A DNA stretch of 5,213 nucleotides from Planctomycetaceae bacterium. GTDB lineage: Bacteria > Planctomycetota > Planctomycetia > Pirellulales > Thermoguttaceae. Below are positions 1 to 4,712 of the stretch, piece by piece (within the stretch, counting starts at the first letter, position 1; each line of letters opens with the position of its first letter). Under the pieces are notes generated by a model, which was given only the letters and a program-made list of their open reading frames with translations, did not search any database and was not told the origin of the DNA. Where the stretch lies: positions 1 to 5,213 of the forward strand of contig JAIRPZ010000276.1 in NCBI GenBank assembly GCA_031256755.1, given 5' to 3'. Made by a program: the position numbers and the translations under genes.

Positions 1-101
1 GGCAGTGGTCTAAATTTGTTGAATTGACAGCCGCAAAGCATTTGTTTTTCAGGGTTATTTCCAGTCAATCAATCATTTTACGGCACGACCTTATGAACAG
101 G

Positions 102-107
102 TATATT
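102..107 (+). promoter_or_regulatory. Weak -10-like box upstream of the VWA gene
   Basis: TATATT lies about 20 bases before the ATG at 128. No convincing -35 box is at the right distance: the nearest is TTTACG at 77-82 with a long 19-base spacer. If it is used, the transcript would have a very short leader, which fits the absence of a Shine-Dalgarno sequence before 128. The TTGACA at 24-29 has no matching -10 box 16-18 bases further on. Transcription could equally come from an upstream operon partner outside the window. Confidence 0.2.
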
Positions 108-127
108 TTTCGCTAACAAACGCGGAT

Positions 128-2395
128 ATGCAAAATACTGATATTGCCGATACTATTTTCCGTTGGGGACGCATTCAAAACAACAGCGATTGGCTGCCGC
201 CGGTGCTGGTACTGATTTTACTCGTCCTGTACTTTATCCGCCGCTACCGCATCGACGCTTCCGAAATCAAATCATGGAAACGATGGCTGCTTTTTGCCCT
301 CCGCACCGCAGCATTGGCGGCTCTGCTCCTGTATTACCTGCATCCGCAATGGGAACACCTGATTGCCAGTTCCCGCGTTGTCGTCACCGTCGATACCAGC
401 GCAAGTATGGGAAATCGGGATGCCGACGAAAAAACACGCTTAAATGCGGCTGTCGACTGGCTGCAGCAAAGCGGACTCATCAAAAAATTGTCCGAAAAAC
501 ACGAAGTCGTGACGCTTGCGTTCAGCGACAGTGTGCAGGAAGTGAAGGAAGGCATTGAATCACTGAAACCCGGCGGGAACGGAACCGCTATCGGCGAAGC
601 TTTGTTTGAAACATTGCAGCGGGAACGCGGGCAGCCCCTGGCAGGAATTATCATGATTTCCGACGGAAGTCAGAATACCGGACGCTCTCTTGATTCTCCG
701 CTGGAAACAGCCGAACGTCTCCGCATTCCGATTTATCCGGTCGGTGTCGGACAACTTCATCCGCCGCTGAATTACCGTGTCGGAAACCTGAATCTGCCGG
801 AACGTGCCGTGCCGGGCGATCCCTTCATCCTCAAAGTTCCGGTCGAAATGATCGGCGGAGAAGCAAGTCAAATCAAAGCCGAATTACTGCTGAACGATAA
901 AAAAATTGATGAAAAAACGCTCGCCTTCGAAGCCGACGGTTCGGTCGAAACCTCGTTTAATGTGAAAATAGAGGAAGCCGGAAAATACCGTCTTGCCGTG
1001 AAAATTATGCCGCTGGAAAAAGATTTATTTCCCGAAGATAATCAGCAGCAAGCCGAAGTCAATGTCGTAGACCGCAAAGACCGTGTTTTGCTTTTTGCGG
1101 CGGCACCCAATCGGGATTACCAATTTTTATGTTCGCAGATTTTCCGCGATAAGACGATGTCAGTTGATGTCTATCTTCCCTGGGCGCAGCGGGGAATTTC
1201 GCAAAATGCGGACAAAATTCTGGAGAAATTTCCGATGACGCGGAACGAAATGGCGGAATACGATGTCGTGATCGCTTTCGACCCGAATTGGCGGGATTTG
1301 TCGCAGGAACAAATTGATATTCTTGAATTCTGGGTGGCGCGGCAGGGAGGCGGATTGATCCTTTTTGCAGGCGGAATTCAAATGCAGGATACTGTCACCG
1401 GCTGGGTGAATGATCCGGGCATGGACAAAATCAGGGCATTGTATCCGGTGGAATTTCTGATCAAACAATCCGCTTTTGAACACCGTTATCATGGCGGTAC
1501 AACGGTCTATCCTCTGAAATTCAGCCGTGCCGGAGAGACAGCCGAGTTTTTGCAGCCGGACGGCGAATCGGGCGGCGGAGCCAATTTTTGGAGCCGGTTT
1601 GCCGGTTTTTACGGATTCTTTGCCGTGAAGGGGATCAAACCGACGGCAACGCTGCTGGCATCAACCGGTTCGCCGGAAATCAACGGGAAAGAGGAAAGCG
1701 GTACGCTGATTGCCGAACAGTTTTACGGTGCCGGCAGAGTGATTTATTTCGGCAGCAGCGAATTGTGGCGGCTGCGGAAAACAGACGAAAAGGCGTATGA
1801 ACAAATTGCCGCGAAAATTGTCCGGTATGTGGCTCAGGGGAGATTGCAGCGGGAGTCCGACAGAGGAACATTGGCGTTGGACAAACAGCGTTATTCCATC
1901 GGTTCAACCGCTCAAATCCGGATTACGGCTAATGATCCGCAATTAAATCCGCTGACGCTGCCGTCTTTGCCGGTGGAACTGCAAACACCGTCGGGAACGC
2001 TGCGGATGATTGATGTTTCGCTTGATCCGAATGTACCGGGGGCGTATCAGGCGTTTGTGCCGCTGGATACGGAGGGAACGTGGTCGGTGCAATGGACAAT
2101 CCCGGAAACGGAACAGAAAATTATTCGGACAGCGCAGGTGCAAATGAGCGATTTGGAAAGGGAGAATCCGAACCGGAATGAGGCGTTGCTTCGGGAGACC
2201 GCAGAAAAGAGCGGAGGTGTTTATTTTGCCGATTTTACTTCGGCGGAAAAACTGCCAGAAATGATTCATGTCCGGTCGCAGCGTGCGGTGATGGACGAGG
2301 CGGTTGATGAAAAAATCGGCTATTATTTATTGATTGCCGTATGTGCGCTGCTGATGGTCGAATGGACATTGCGGCGGTTGATGCAACTGGCGTAA
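128..2395 (+). CDS. Membrane-anchored VWA-domain protein with glutamine-amidotransferase-like middle region
   Basis: Predicted inner-membrane protein of 755 residues. Two hydrophobic segments near the N-terminus (about 24-38 and 53-71) precede a von Willebrand factor A domain (about 83-210). The metal-binding MIDAS is visible as D89-T-S-A-S93, T153 in GNGTAIGEAL and D179 in MISDGSQNTG, so the domain should bind a divalent cation and protein partners. A beta-rich segment (about 215-315) follows, then a class I glutamine-amidotransferase-like fold from about 318 (DRVLLFAAAP, then GGGLILFAGG near 406-416). I see no clear catalytic Cys-His-Glu triad, so this part is probably non-enzymatic. A last membrane helix (about 731-748) sits at the C-terminus, so most of the protein faces the periplasm. 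In planctomycetes such proteins often lie beside MoxR ATPase, DUF58 and BatA-like genes; none is visible here because the window begins just upstream. The ATG at 128 is chosen because the family pattern (FRWGRIQ, then the first helix) begins there. The frame is open back to 23 but has no ATG, GTG or TTG. No Shine-Dalgarno sequence precedes it. Exact role unknown. Confidence 0.9.
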   Translation: MQNTDIADTIFRWGRIQNNSDWLPPVLVLILLVLYFIRRYRIDASEIKSWKRWLLFALRTAALAALLLYYLHPQWEHLIASSRVVVTVDTSASMGNRDADEKTRLNAAVDWLQQSGLIKKLSEKHEVVTLAFSDSVQEVKEGIESLKPGGNGTAIGEALFETLQRERGQPLAGIIMISDGSQNTGRSLDSPLETAERLRIPIYPVGVGQLHPPLNYRVGNLNLPERAVPGDPFILKVPVEMIGGEASQIKAELLLNDKKIDEKTLAFEADGSVETSFNVKIEEAGKYRLAVKIMPLEKDLFPEDNQQQAEVNVVDRKDRVLLFAAAPNRDYQFLCSQIFRDKTMSVDVYLPWAQRGISQNADKILEKFPMTRNEMAEYDVVIAFDPNWRDLSQEQIDILEFWVARQGGGLILFAGGIQMQDTVTGWVNDPGMDKIRALYPVEFLIKQSAFEHRYHGGTTVYPLKFSRAGETAEFLQPDGESGGGANFWSRFAGFYGFFAVKGIKPTATLLASTGSPEINGKEESGTLIAEQFYGAGRVIYFGSSELWRLRKTDEKAYEQIAAKIVRYVAQGRLQRESDRGTLALDKQRYSIGSTAQIRITANDPQLNPLTLPSLPVELQTPSGTLRMIDVSLDPNVPGAYQAFVPLDTEGTWSVQWTIPETEQKIIRTAQVQMSDLERENPNRNEALLRETAEKSGGVYFADFTSAEKLPEMIHVRSQRAVMDEAVDEKIGYYLLIAVCALLMVEWTLRRLMQLA

Positions 2396-2407
2396 GGGTG
2401 TAAAATA

Positions 2408-2518
2408 ATGTGCAAATTGATTCCGGCGTGGAAATTTTGCCGCACTACTTGCGGAGAGTTGGTTTATGGGGTATACTATGTCCTAATGTGGTGCCGGTTT
2501 TACGGCGAGAAAAAATGA
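2408..2518 (+). CDS. Possible 36-codon small ORF between the VWA and tatA genes
   Basis: An ATG 12 bases after the VWA stop opens a 36-codon frame. AAGGG (2394-2398) lies 9 bases before it, overlapping the end of the VWA gene, which would suit translational coupling. The product would carry four cysteines and aromatic residues (MCKLIPAWKF at the start, WCRFYGEKK at the end). Its stop overlaps the tatA Shine-Dalgarno sequence. I recognise no family, and the frame also covers the best tatA promoter candidate, so it may well be chance. Confidence 0.17.
   Translation: MCKLIPAWKFCRTTCGELVYGVYYVLMWCRFYGEKK
2449..2477 (+). promoter_or_regulatory. Candidate sigma-70-type promoter for the tatA pair
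   Basis: TTGCGG (2449-2454) and TATACT (2472-2477) are separated by 17 bases, the ideal spacing. The -10 box matches TATAAT at five of six bases, the -35 box at three of six. Transcription would start near 2484, leaving a leader of about 48 bases before the tatA start at 2532. A small hairpin (GCCG 2493-2496 with CGGC 2503-2506) lies in that leader. This would make the Tat genes independent of the VWA gene. Confidence 0.5.
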
Positions 2519-2524
2519 AAGGAG
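2518..2524 (+). promoter_or_regulatory. Shine-Dalgarno site that decides the first tatA start
   Basis: AAAGGAG ends one base before the ATG at 2526 but seven bases before the ATG at 2532. Only the second spacing suits ribosome binding, so the protein should start MSGFLF at 2532 rather than MTMSGF at 2526. Confidence 0.75.
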
Positions 2525-2531
2525 AATGACG

Positions 2532-2756
2532 ATGAGCGGGTTTTTATTTGCTTGGTTGGTATCGTCACCAGTGACAGTGGTGATTGTCGGTATTGTGGCT
2601 TTTTTGCTTTTTGGCAACAGGCTTCCGAGTGTGATGCGGTCGCTCGGACGCAGTGTCGTTGAATTCAAAAAAGGGGTTAATGGCATTGAGGACGACATTG
2701 ACGAAGCCGTGCGGACGGCGGACGAAAAGGCAAAGCCGAAGAAAGAAGAGAGTTAG
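2532..2756 (+). CDS. tatA: Twin-arginine translocase TatA/TatE-family subunit
   Basis: Small subunit of the Tat system, which moves folded proteins carrying twin-arginine signal peptides across the inner membrane using the proton gradient; TatA forms the pore-like oligomer recruited by a TatBC receptor. The 74-residue product has the TatA layout: a short periplasmic N-terminus, one membrane helix (about 13-26), the conserved F27-G28 hinge followed by NRLP, an amphipathic helix (about 33-50, MRSLGRSVVEFKKG) and a charged soluble tail rich in Lys, Glu and Asp. Phe-Gly at the hinge is the family signature. The helix contains no charged residue, unlike TatB's typical Glu, so TatA is favoured. The upstream in-frame ATG at 2526 is rejected because the Shine-Dalgarno sequence would be one base away. 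It lies 20 bases before a second TatA-like gene, probably in the same transcript. No tatC is in the window. Confidence 0.9.
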   Translation: MSGFLFAWLVSSPVTVVIVGIVAFLLFGNRLPSVMRSLGRSVVEFKKGVNGIEDDIDEAVRTADEKAKPKKEES

Positions 2757-2762
2757 AGAATT

Positions 2763-2769
2763 AAGGAGG
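2763..2769 (+). promoter_or_regulatory. Strong Shine-Dalgarno site supporting a GTG start
   Basis: AAGGAGG lies seven bases before GTG at 2777. The near-perfect match and spacing make this GTG the start of the second tatA-like gene although it is not ATG. Confidence 0.8.
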
Positions 2770-2776
2770 GTTATCG

Positions 2777-3040
2777 GTGTCATTTTCGCCGCTGTATATC
2801 GTGGTTGCACTGATTTTAGGGGTTTTGTTTTTCGGCAAAGACCTTCCGAATGTGGTGCGTCAAATTGGTTCGGCGTTGCTTGAATTCCGCAAGGGGATTA
2901 ACGAGTGGAAAGAGGTGCAGCAAAAGGCGGACAGCGGGTCGAAAAAGCGGGAATCGGCGGCGGTGCCGCCGGATGTATCGGAACGGTTTGAGGCGGTGGG
3001 AACGAAATTTGAACCGCCGACGGATTGGAACGGCGGTTGA
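2777..3040 (+). CDS. Second TatA-family twin-arginine translocase subunit
   Basis: An 87-residue TatA-family protein, starting at GTG. It has a very short N-terminus, one membrane helix (about 5-18, PLYIVVALILGVLF), the family Phe-Gly hinge (F19-G20) followed by KDLP, an amphipathic helix (about 25-45, VVRQIGSALLEFRKG) and a Lys/Glu/Ser/Pro-rich soluble tail. It is a diverged paralogue of its neighbour: FG-x-x-LP and EF-K/R-KG are shared, the tails are not. Two TatA-type proteins side by side suggests a division of labour, for instance one acting as TatA and one as a TatB-like partner of TatC, but the sequence does not show which. The helix lacks the Glu or Gln typical near the start of TatB and TatA helices. 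The gene sits 20 bases after the first tatA and ends in a GC-rich inverted repeat spanning the stop codon. Confidence 0.86.
   Translation: MSFSPLYIVVALILGVLFFGKDLPNVVRQIGSALLEFRKGINEWKEVQQKADSGSKKRESAAVPPDVSERFEAVGTKFEPPTDWNGG
3012..3038 (+). terminator. GC-rich hairpin spanning the end of the second tatA-like gene
   Basis: AACCGCCG (3012-3019) pairs perfectly with CGGCGGTT (3031-3038) across an 11-base loop, ending two bases before the end of the stop codon. What follows is A-rich rather than a T run, so it is not a classic intrinsic terminator. It may stabilise the 3' end of the tat mRNA or separate it from the tRNA downstream. Confidence 0.3.
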
Positions 3041-3044
3041 AAAC

Positions 3045-3083
3045 AAGTTATCGGAAATAAGTTATTGAAAAGTAAGTTGAGAA
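3045..3083 (+). repeat. Degenerate three-copy short repeat before the tRNA
   Basis: AAGTTAT starts at 3045 and again at 3059, and AAGTTGA starts at 3074, giving units of 14 and 15 bases that each continue into a G/A-rich stretch. The copies are imperfect. The stretch fills the gap between the tat genes and the tRNA and may be an upstream element of the tRNA promoter or simple low-complexity sequence. Confidence 0.35.
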
Positions 3084-3086
3084 TGG

Positions 3087-3160
3087 GGGCGGCTAGCTCA
3101 GTTGGTTAGAGCGTTGCTTTCACACGGCAGAGGTCACAGGTCCGAATCCCGTGCCGCCCA
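3087..3160 (+). tRNA. tRNA-Val, anticodon CAC
   Basis: All four arms can be drawn. The acceptor stem GGGCGGC (3087-3093) pairs perfectly with GCCGCCC (3153-3159), followed by discriminator A3160; CCA is not encoded. The D arm is GCTC (3096-3099) with GAGC (3109-3112) around a loop containing GG. The anticodon stem is TTGCT (3114-3118) with GGCAG (3126-3130), including two G-U pairs. The loop TTCACAC places CAC at 3121-3123, reading valine codon GUG. The T arm is ACAGG (3136-3140) with CCCGT (3148-3152), with one A-C mismatch, and its loop TCCGAAT has C where U55 is nearly invariant. The gene follows the tat pair and lies directly before an integrase, so its 3' half is the probable attachment site of the element to the right. 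The odd T arm may result from that integration. Confidence 0.93.
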
Positions 3161-3175
3161 TTGACGTAAAGTCAA
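3161..3175. repeat. Inverted repeat directly after the tRNA, possible integrase core site
   Basis: TTGAC and GTCAA flank GTAAA, starting at the first base after the tRNA discriminator. Five-base arms around a five-base centre resemble in outline a recombinase core site, but arms this short can occur by chance. Confidence 0.3.
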
Positions 3176-3182
3176 GAATATC

Positions 3183-3201
3183 AAGGGATTGCGAGTCCCT
3201 T
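3183..3201. repeat. Hairpin between tRNA and integrase
   Basis: AAGGGA (3183-3188) pairs with TCCCTT (3196-3201) across seven bases, extendable by one G-U pair. There is no T run after it, so it is a poor intrinsic terminator. It could help form the tRNA 3' end, pause transcription, or bind a protein. Confidence 0.35.
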
Positions 3202-3210
3202 AAGGTTTGA

Positions 3211-3292
3211 AATTTCGGTTTTGTGTTTGGCGGAAAACCCATAAAACATAGGTTTTACCGTTTATCGTAGAGAAATCGCACAAGCCGAAATT
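3211..3292. repeat. Long nested inverted repeat covering the integrase leader
   Basis: AATTTCGG (3211-3218) is complementary to CCGAAATT (3285-3292), and the pairing continues inward with TTGTG (3221-3225) and CACAA (3279-3283) after a small bulge, giving an outer stem of about 13-14 pairs. Inside it AAAACC (3234-3239) can pair with GGTTTT (3251-3256) or with an earlier GGTTTT (3217-3222), so alternative folds compete. The right arm lies inside the coding-like extension of the integrase. The structure could control integrase translation or carry recombinase or accessory-protein binding sites. Confidence 0.5.
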
Positions 3293-3365
3293 AAAGCAAA
3301 GACCGCCGAAATACTGCAAAAGCGGCAACTATGCCGTTGCCTATTATCAGGACAAGACCATTTCT
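3252..3365 (+). other. Coding-like N-terminal extension of the integrase without a usual start codon
   Basis: The integrase frame stays open upstream of 3366 to the codon after a TAG at 3249-3251. The 38 codons read into PPKYCKSGNYAVAYYQDKTI and then join LGKYGSPESK. This resembles the N-terminal arm-binding domain of planctomycete-type integrases (a lysine-rich lead, a hydrophobic strand pair, then YLG-x-YG-S-x-ESK), so it is probably true integrase sequence. It contains no ATG, GTG or TTG. The only near-start codons are ATC at 3264, with a poor AGG about 11 bases before it, and ATT at 3360. Either a rare start is used, or the original 5' end was lost. Confidence 0.6.
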
Positions 3366-4562
3366 TTGGGAAAATACGGTTCGCCGGAATCAAAAACCGC
3401 CTATGCCCGTTTTCTTGCCGAAAAGGACAATCCCATTCCCCCTGCCCCTAACCGCTTTCGGGACAGCAGAACCGGCTGGACGGACAACAGTATCACCGTA
3501 GAGGAATTGACCGCCGCCTTCCTGCAAGACCGCAAGCCGGAAATGCACGATGCGCATTTCAGCCATTACACTATCCTTTGCCGTGATTTCTTGCTGTCGA
3601 TTTACGGGGATATTCCCGCCGAGCGTTTCGGGATTCGGGAACTGCGGACGTGCCAGCAGCAATTGATTTCGTCCCGCCGGTTCTGCCGGAACACCGTCAA
3701 TGACTATGTCAAGAAGATTGTCGCCCTGTTCCGCTGGGGGGCAAACAATGCTTTCGTCCCCCCTGCCGTGTATAGAGACCTGCAAGCCATTATTCCGGTC
3801 AAGCGGGGGACAAACGGCACATTTGACCACAAACCCCGCAGGGAAGTACCGGATGACGTGGTCGAAAAGACACTGCCCTTCCTGCCGCCGATGCTGCGGG
3901 CGATGGTCACGTTGCAACGAATGAAGGGGATGCGTCCTTCGGAAGTTTGCAATATGAAGGCAGGGGAAATTGACCGTTCCGCTGCGGAATGGACTTACAC
4001 TCCCGCCCATCACAAAACGGAAGAGGACATCGGGGAGAAGACATTTTACTTCGGGGCGGAAGTACAGAGTGTCCTTGCCCCCTATCTGACCGGCAGAAAA
4101 CCGGCGGATTATGTCTTCACTCCGGCAACCGCTATGCGGGAACGGAAAGAAACAAAGCGGCAGAACCGGAAAAGCAAAATCCCCCCCTCGCAAGCGGCAC
4201 GTGCCGCACAGAGAGCAAAAAAGCCGGTCAAGTATCACGAATGTTATGACCATACAGCCTACAAACGTGCTATTGAGCGGGCGGTCGCAGCGGCAAATAA
4301 AACCCTGCCGCCGAATCAGCAGATTCCGCATTGGACACCGTACCAGTTGCGGCACGCAAGAGCAACCGAGTTAGAGCGAATCGGCGGATTGGACGCAGCA
4401 CAAGCGGAACTTTGTCATCGTACCGCAAACGTCACTCGCCGATACTCCCATGCACAAGAGCAGCAGCGGCGGTCGCTGGCTCTGCGGGAAAAGAACCCGT
4501 ATGCCCTGTCCCTAACCCGTCAAGATGCTCAAGACCGCCCAGTTGCAAAACAGGGGCAGTAA
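3366..4562 (+). CDS. Tyrosine recombinase / integrase
   Basis: Site-specific recombinase that joins the element to its attachment site through a covalent 3'-phosphotyrosine link. Numbering from the TTG at 3366 (398 residues): a core-binding helical domain (about 43-150) and a catalytic domain (about 160-375). Visible active-site residues are R190 in GMRPSEV, K217 in HHKT, R329 in YQLRHARAT, H351 in LCHRT and the nucleophile Y360 in RRYSHA. The first position of the usual H-x-x-R motif is Tyr (Y326). A basic insertion (about 257-290) between the Lys and the YQLR motif, and the GLDAAQ-x-x-LCH wording, resemble planctomycete integrases. TTG at 3366 is the first usable start but is poorly supported: AGGA is 13 bases away, and the family's N-terminal arm-binding domain is encoded upstream in the same frame, so the real protein may be 35-40 residues longer. 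The gene lies just after tRNA-Val and probably integrated there. Confidence 0.92.
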   Translation: MGKYGSPESKTAYARFLAEKDNPIPPAPNRFRDSRTGWTDNSITVEELTAAFLQDRKPEMHDAHFSHYTILCRDFLLSIYGDIPAERFGIRELRTCQQQLISSRRFCRNTVNDYVKKIVALFRWGANNAFVPPAVYRDLQAIIPVKRGTNGTFDHKPRREVPDDVVEKTLPFLPPMLRAMVTLQRMKGMRPSEVCNMKAGEIDRSAAEWTYTPAHHKTEEDIGEKTFYFGAEVQSVLAPYLTGRKPADYVFTPATAMRERKETKRQNRKSKIPPSQAARAAQRAKKPVKYHECYDHTAYKRAIERAVAAANKTLPPNQQIPHWTPYQLRHARATELERIGGLDAAQAELCHRTANVTRRYSHAQEQQRRSLALREKNPYALSLTRQDAQDRPVAKQGQ

Positions 4563-4573
4563 AAGGGTACGGC

Positions 4574-4600
4574 TTGCGGAGAATCGGGACATGATATAAT
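4574..4600 (+). promoter_or_regulatory. Extended -10 promoter between the integrase and the cysteine-rich gene
   Basis: TGATATAAT (4592-4600) combines a perfect TATAAT with the extended TGn motif. TTGCGG (4574-4579) lies 15 bases upstream, short for a -35 box, but an extended -10 needs little -35 contact. Transcription would start near 4607, giving a leader of about 105 bases before the ATG at 4713. Confidence 0.55.
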
Positions 4601-4612
4601 TGTCATTATCGG

Positions 4613-4634
4613 ATAGGGAGTAATTACCCCGTAT
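4613..4634. promoter_or_regulatory. Imperfect 22-base palindrome just after the promoter, operator candidate
   Basis: The stretch is symmetric around AATT, with a perfect GTAATTAC core (4620-4627) and nine of eleven positions paired in each half. It begins about six bases after the expected transcription start, a common place for a repressor operator. No regulator gene is in the window. It could instead be an RNA hairpin. Confidence 0.4.
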
Positions 4635-4674
4635 GTTCCGTTTGTCTTTTGTCTGTGCATTGGGCAAGCGGAAC
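4635..4674 (+). promoter_or_regulatory. Leader hairpin upstream of the cysteine-rich gene
   Basis: GTTCCGTTTG (4635-4644) pairs with CAAGCGGAAC (4665-4674) over ten pairs, one of them G-U, around a 20-base loop. It ends 38 bases before the ATG at 4713. No T run follows, so a terminator is unlikely; an mRNA-stabilising or translation-controlling element is more plausible. Confidence 0.4.
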
Positions 4675-4712
4675 GTGTCCGGTCTTACTAACACAGATTC
4701 ATAGACAAGACA

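Noticed and set aside
24..29. TTGACA as a -35 box
   Set aside because: Nothing resembling TATAAT lies 16-18 bases downstream.
3..116. Open frame from the window start to TAA at 114-116 (ends ...LMNRYIFR), possible tail of an upstream gene
   Set aside because: Only 37 codons, easily open by chance, with no recognisable C-terminal motif; it cannot be judged without upstream sequence.
23..127. In-frame extension of the VWA gene upstream of ATG 128
   Set aside because: Open but without ATG, GTG or TTG, and the family pattern begins right after 128; unlike the integrase case, the extension shows no family-like sequence.
2956..2970. GGCGG/CCGCC hairpin within the second tatA-like gene
   Set aside because: It lies inside the coding sequence in a GC-rich run of Ala/Val/Pro codons; probably a by-product of codon choice.
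3390..4355. 321-codon open frame on the minus strand
   Set aside because: It lies wholly inside the integrase, has no recognisable domain, and the + strand frame has clear catalytic motifs; it is a codon-bias shadow.
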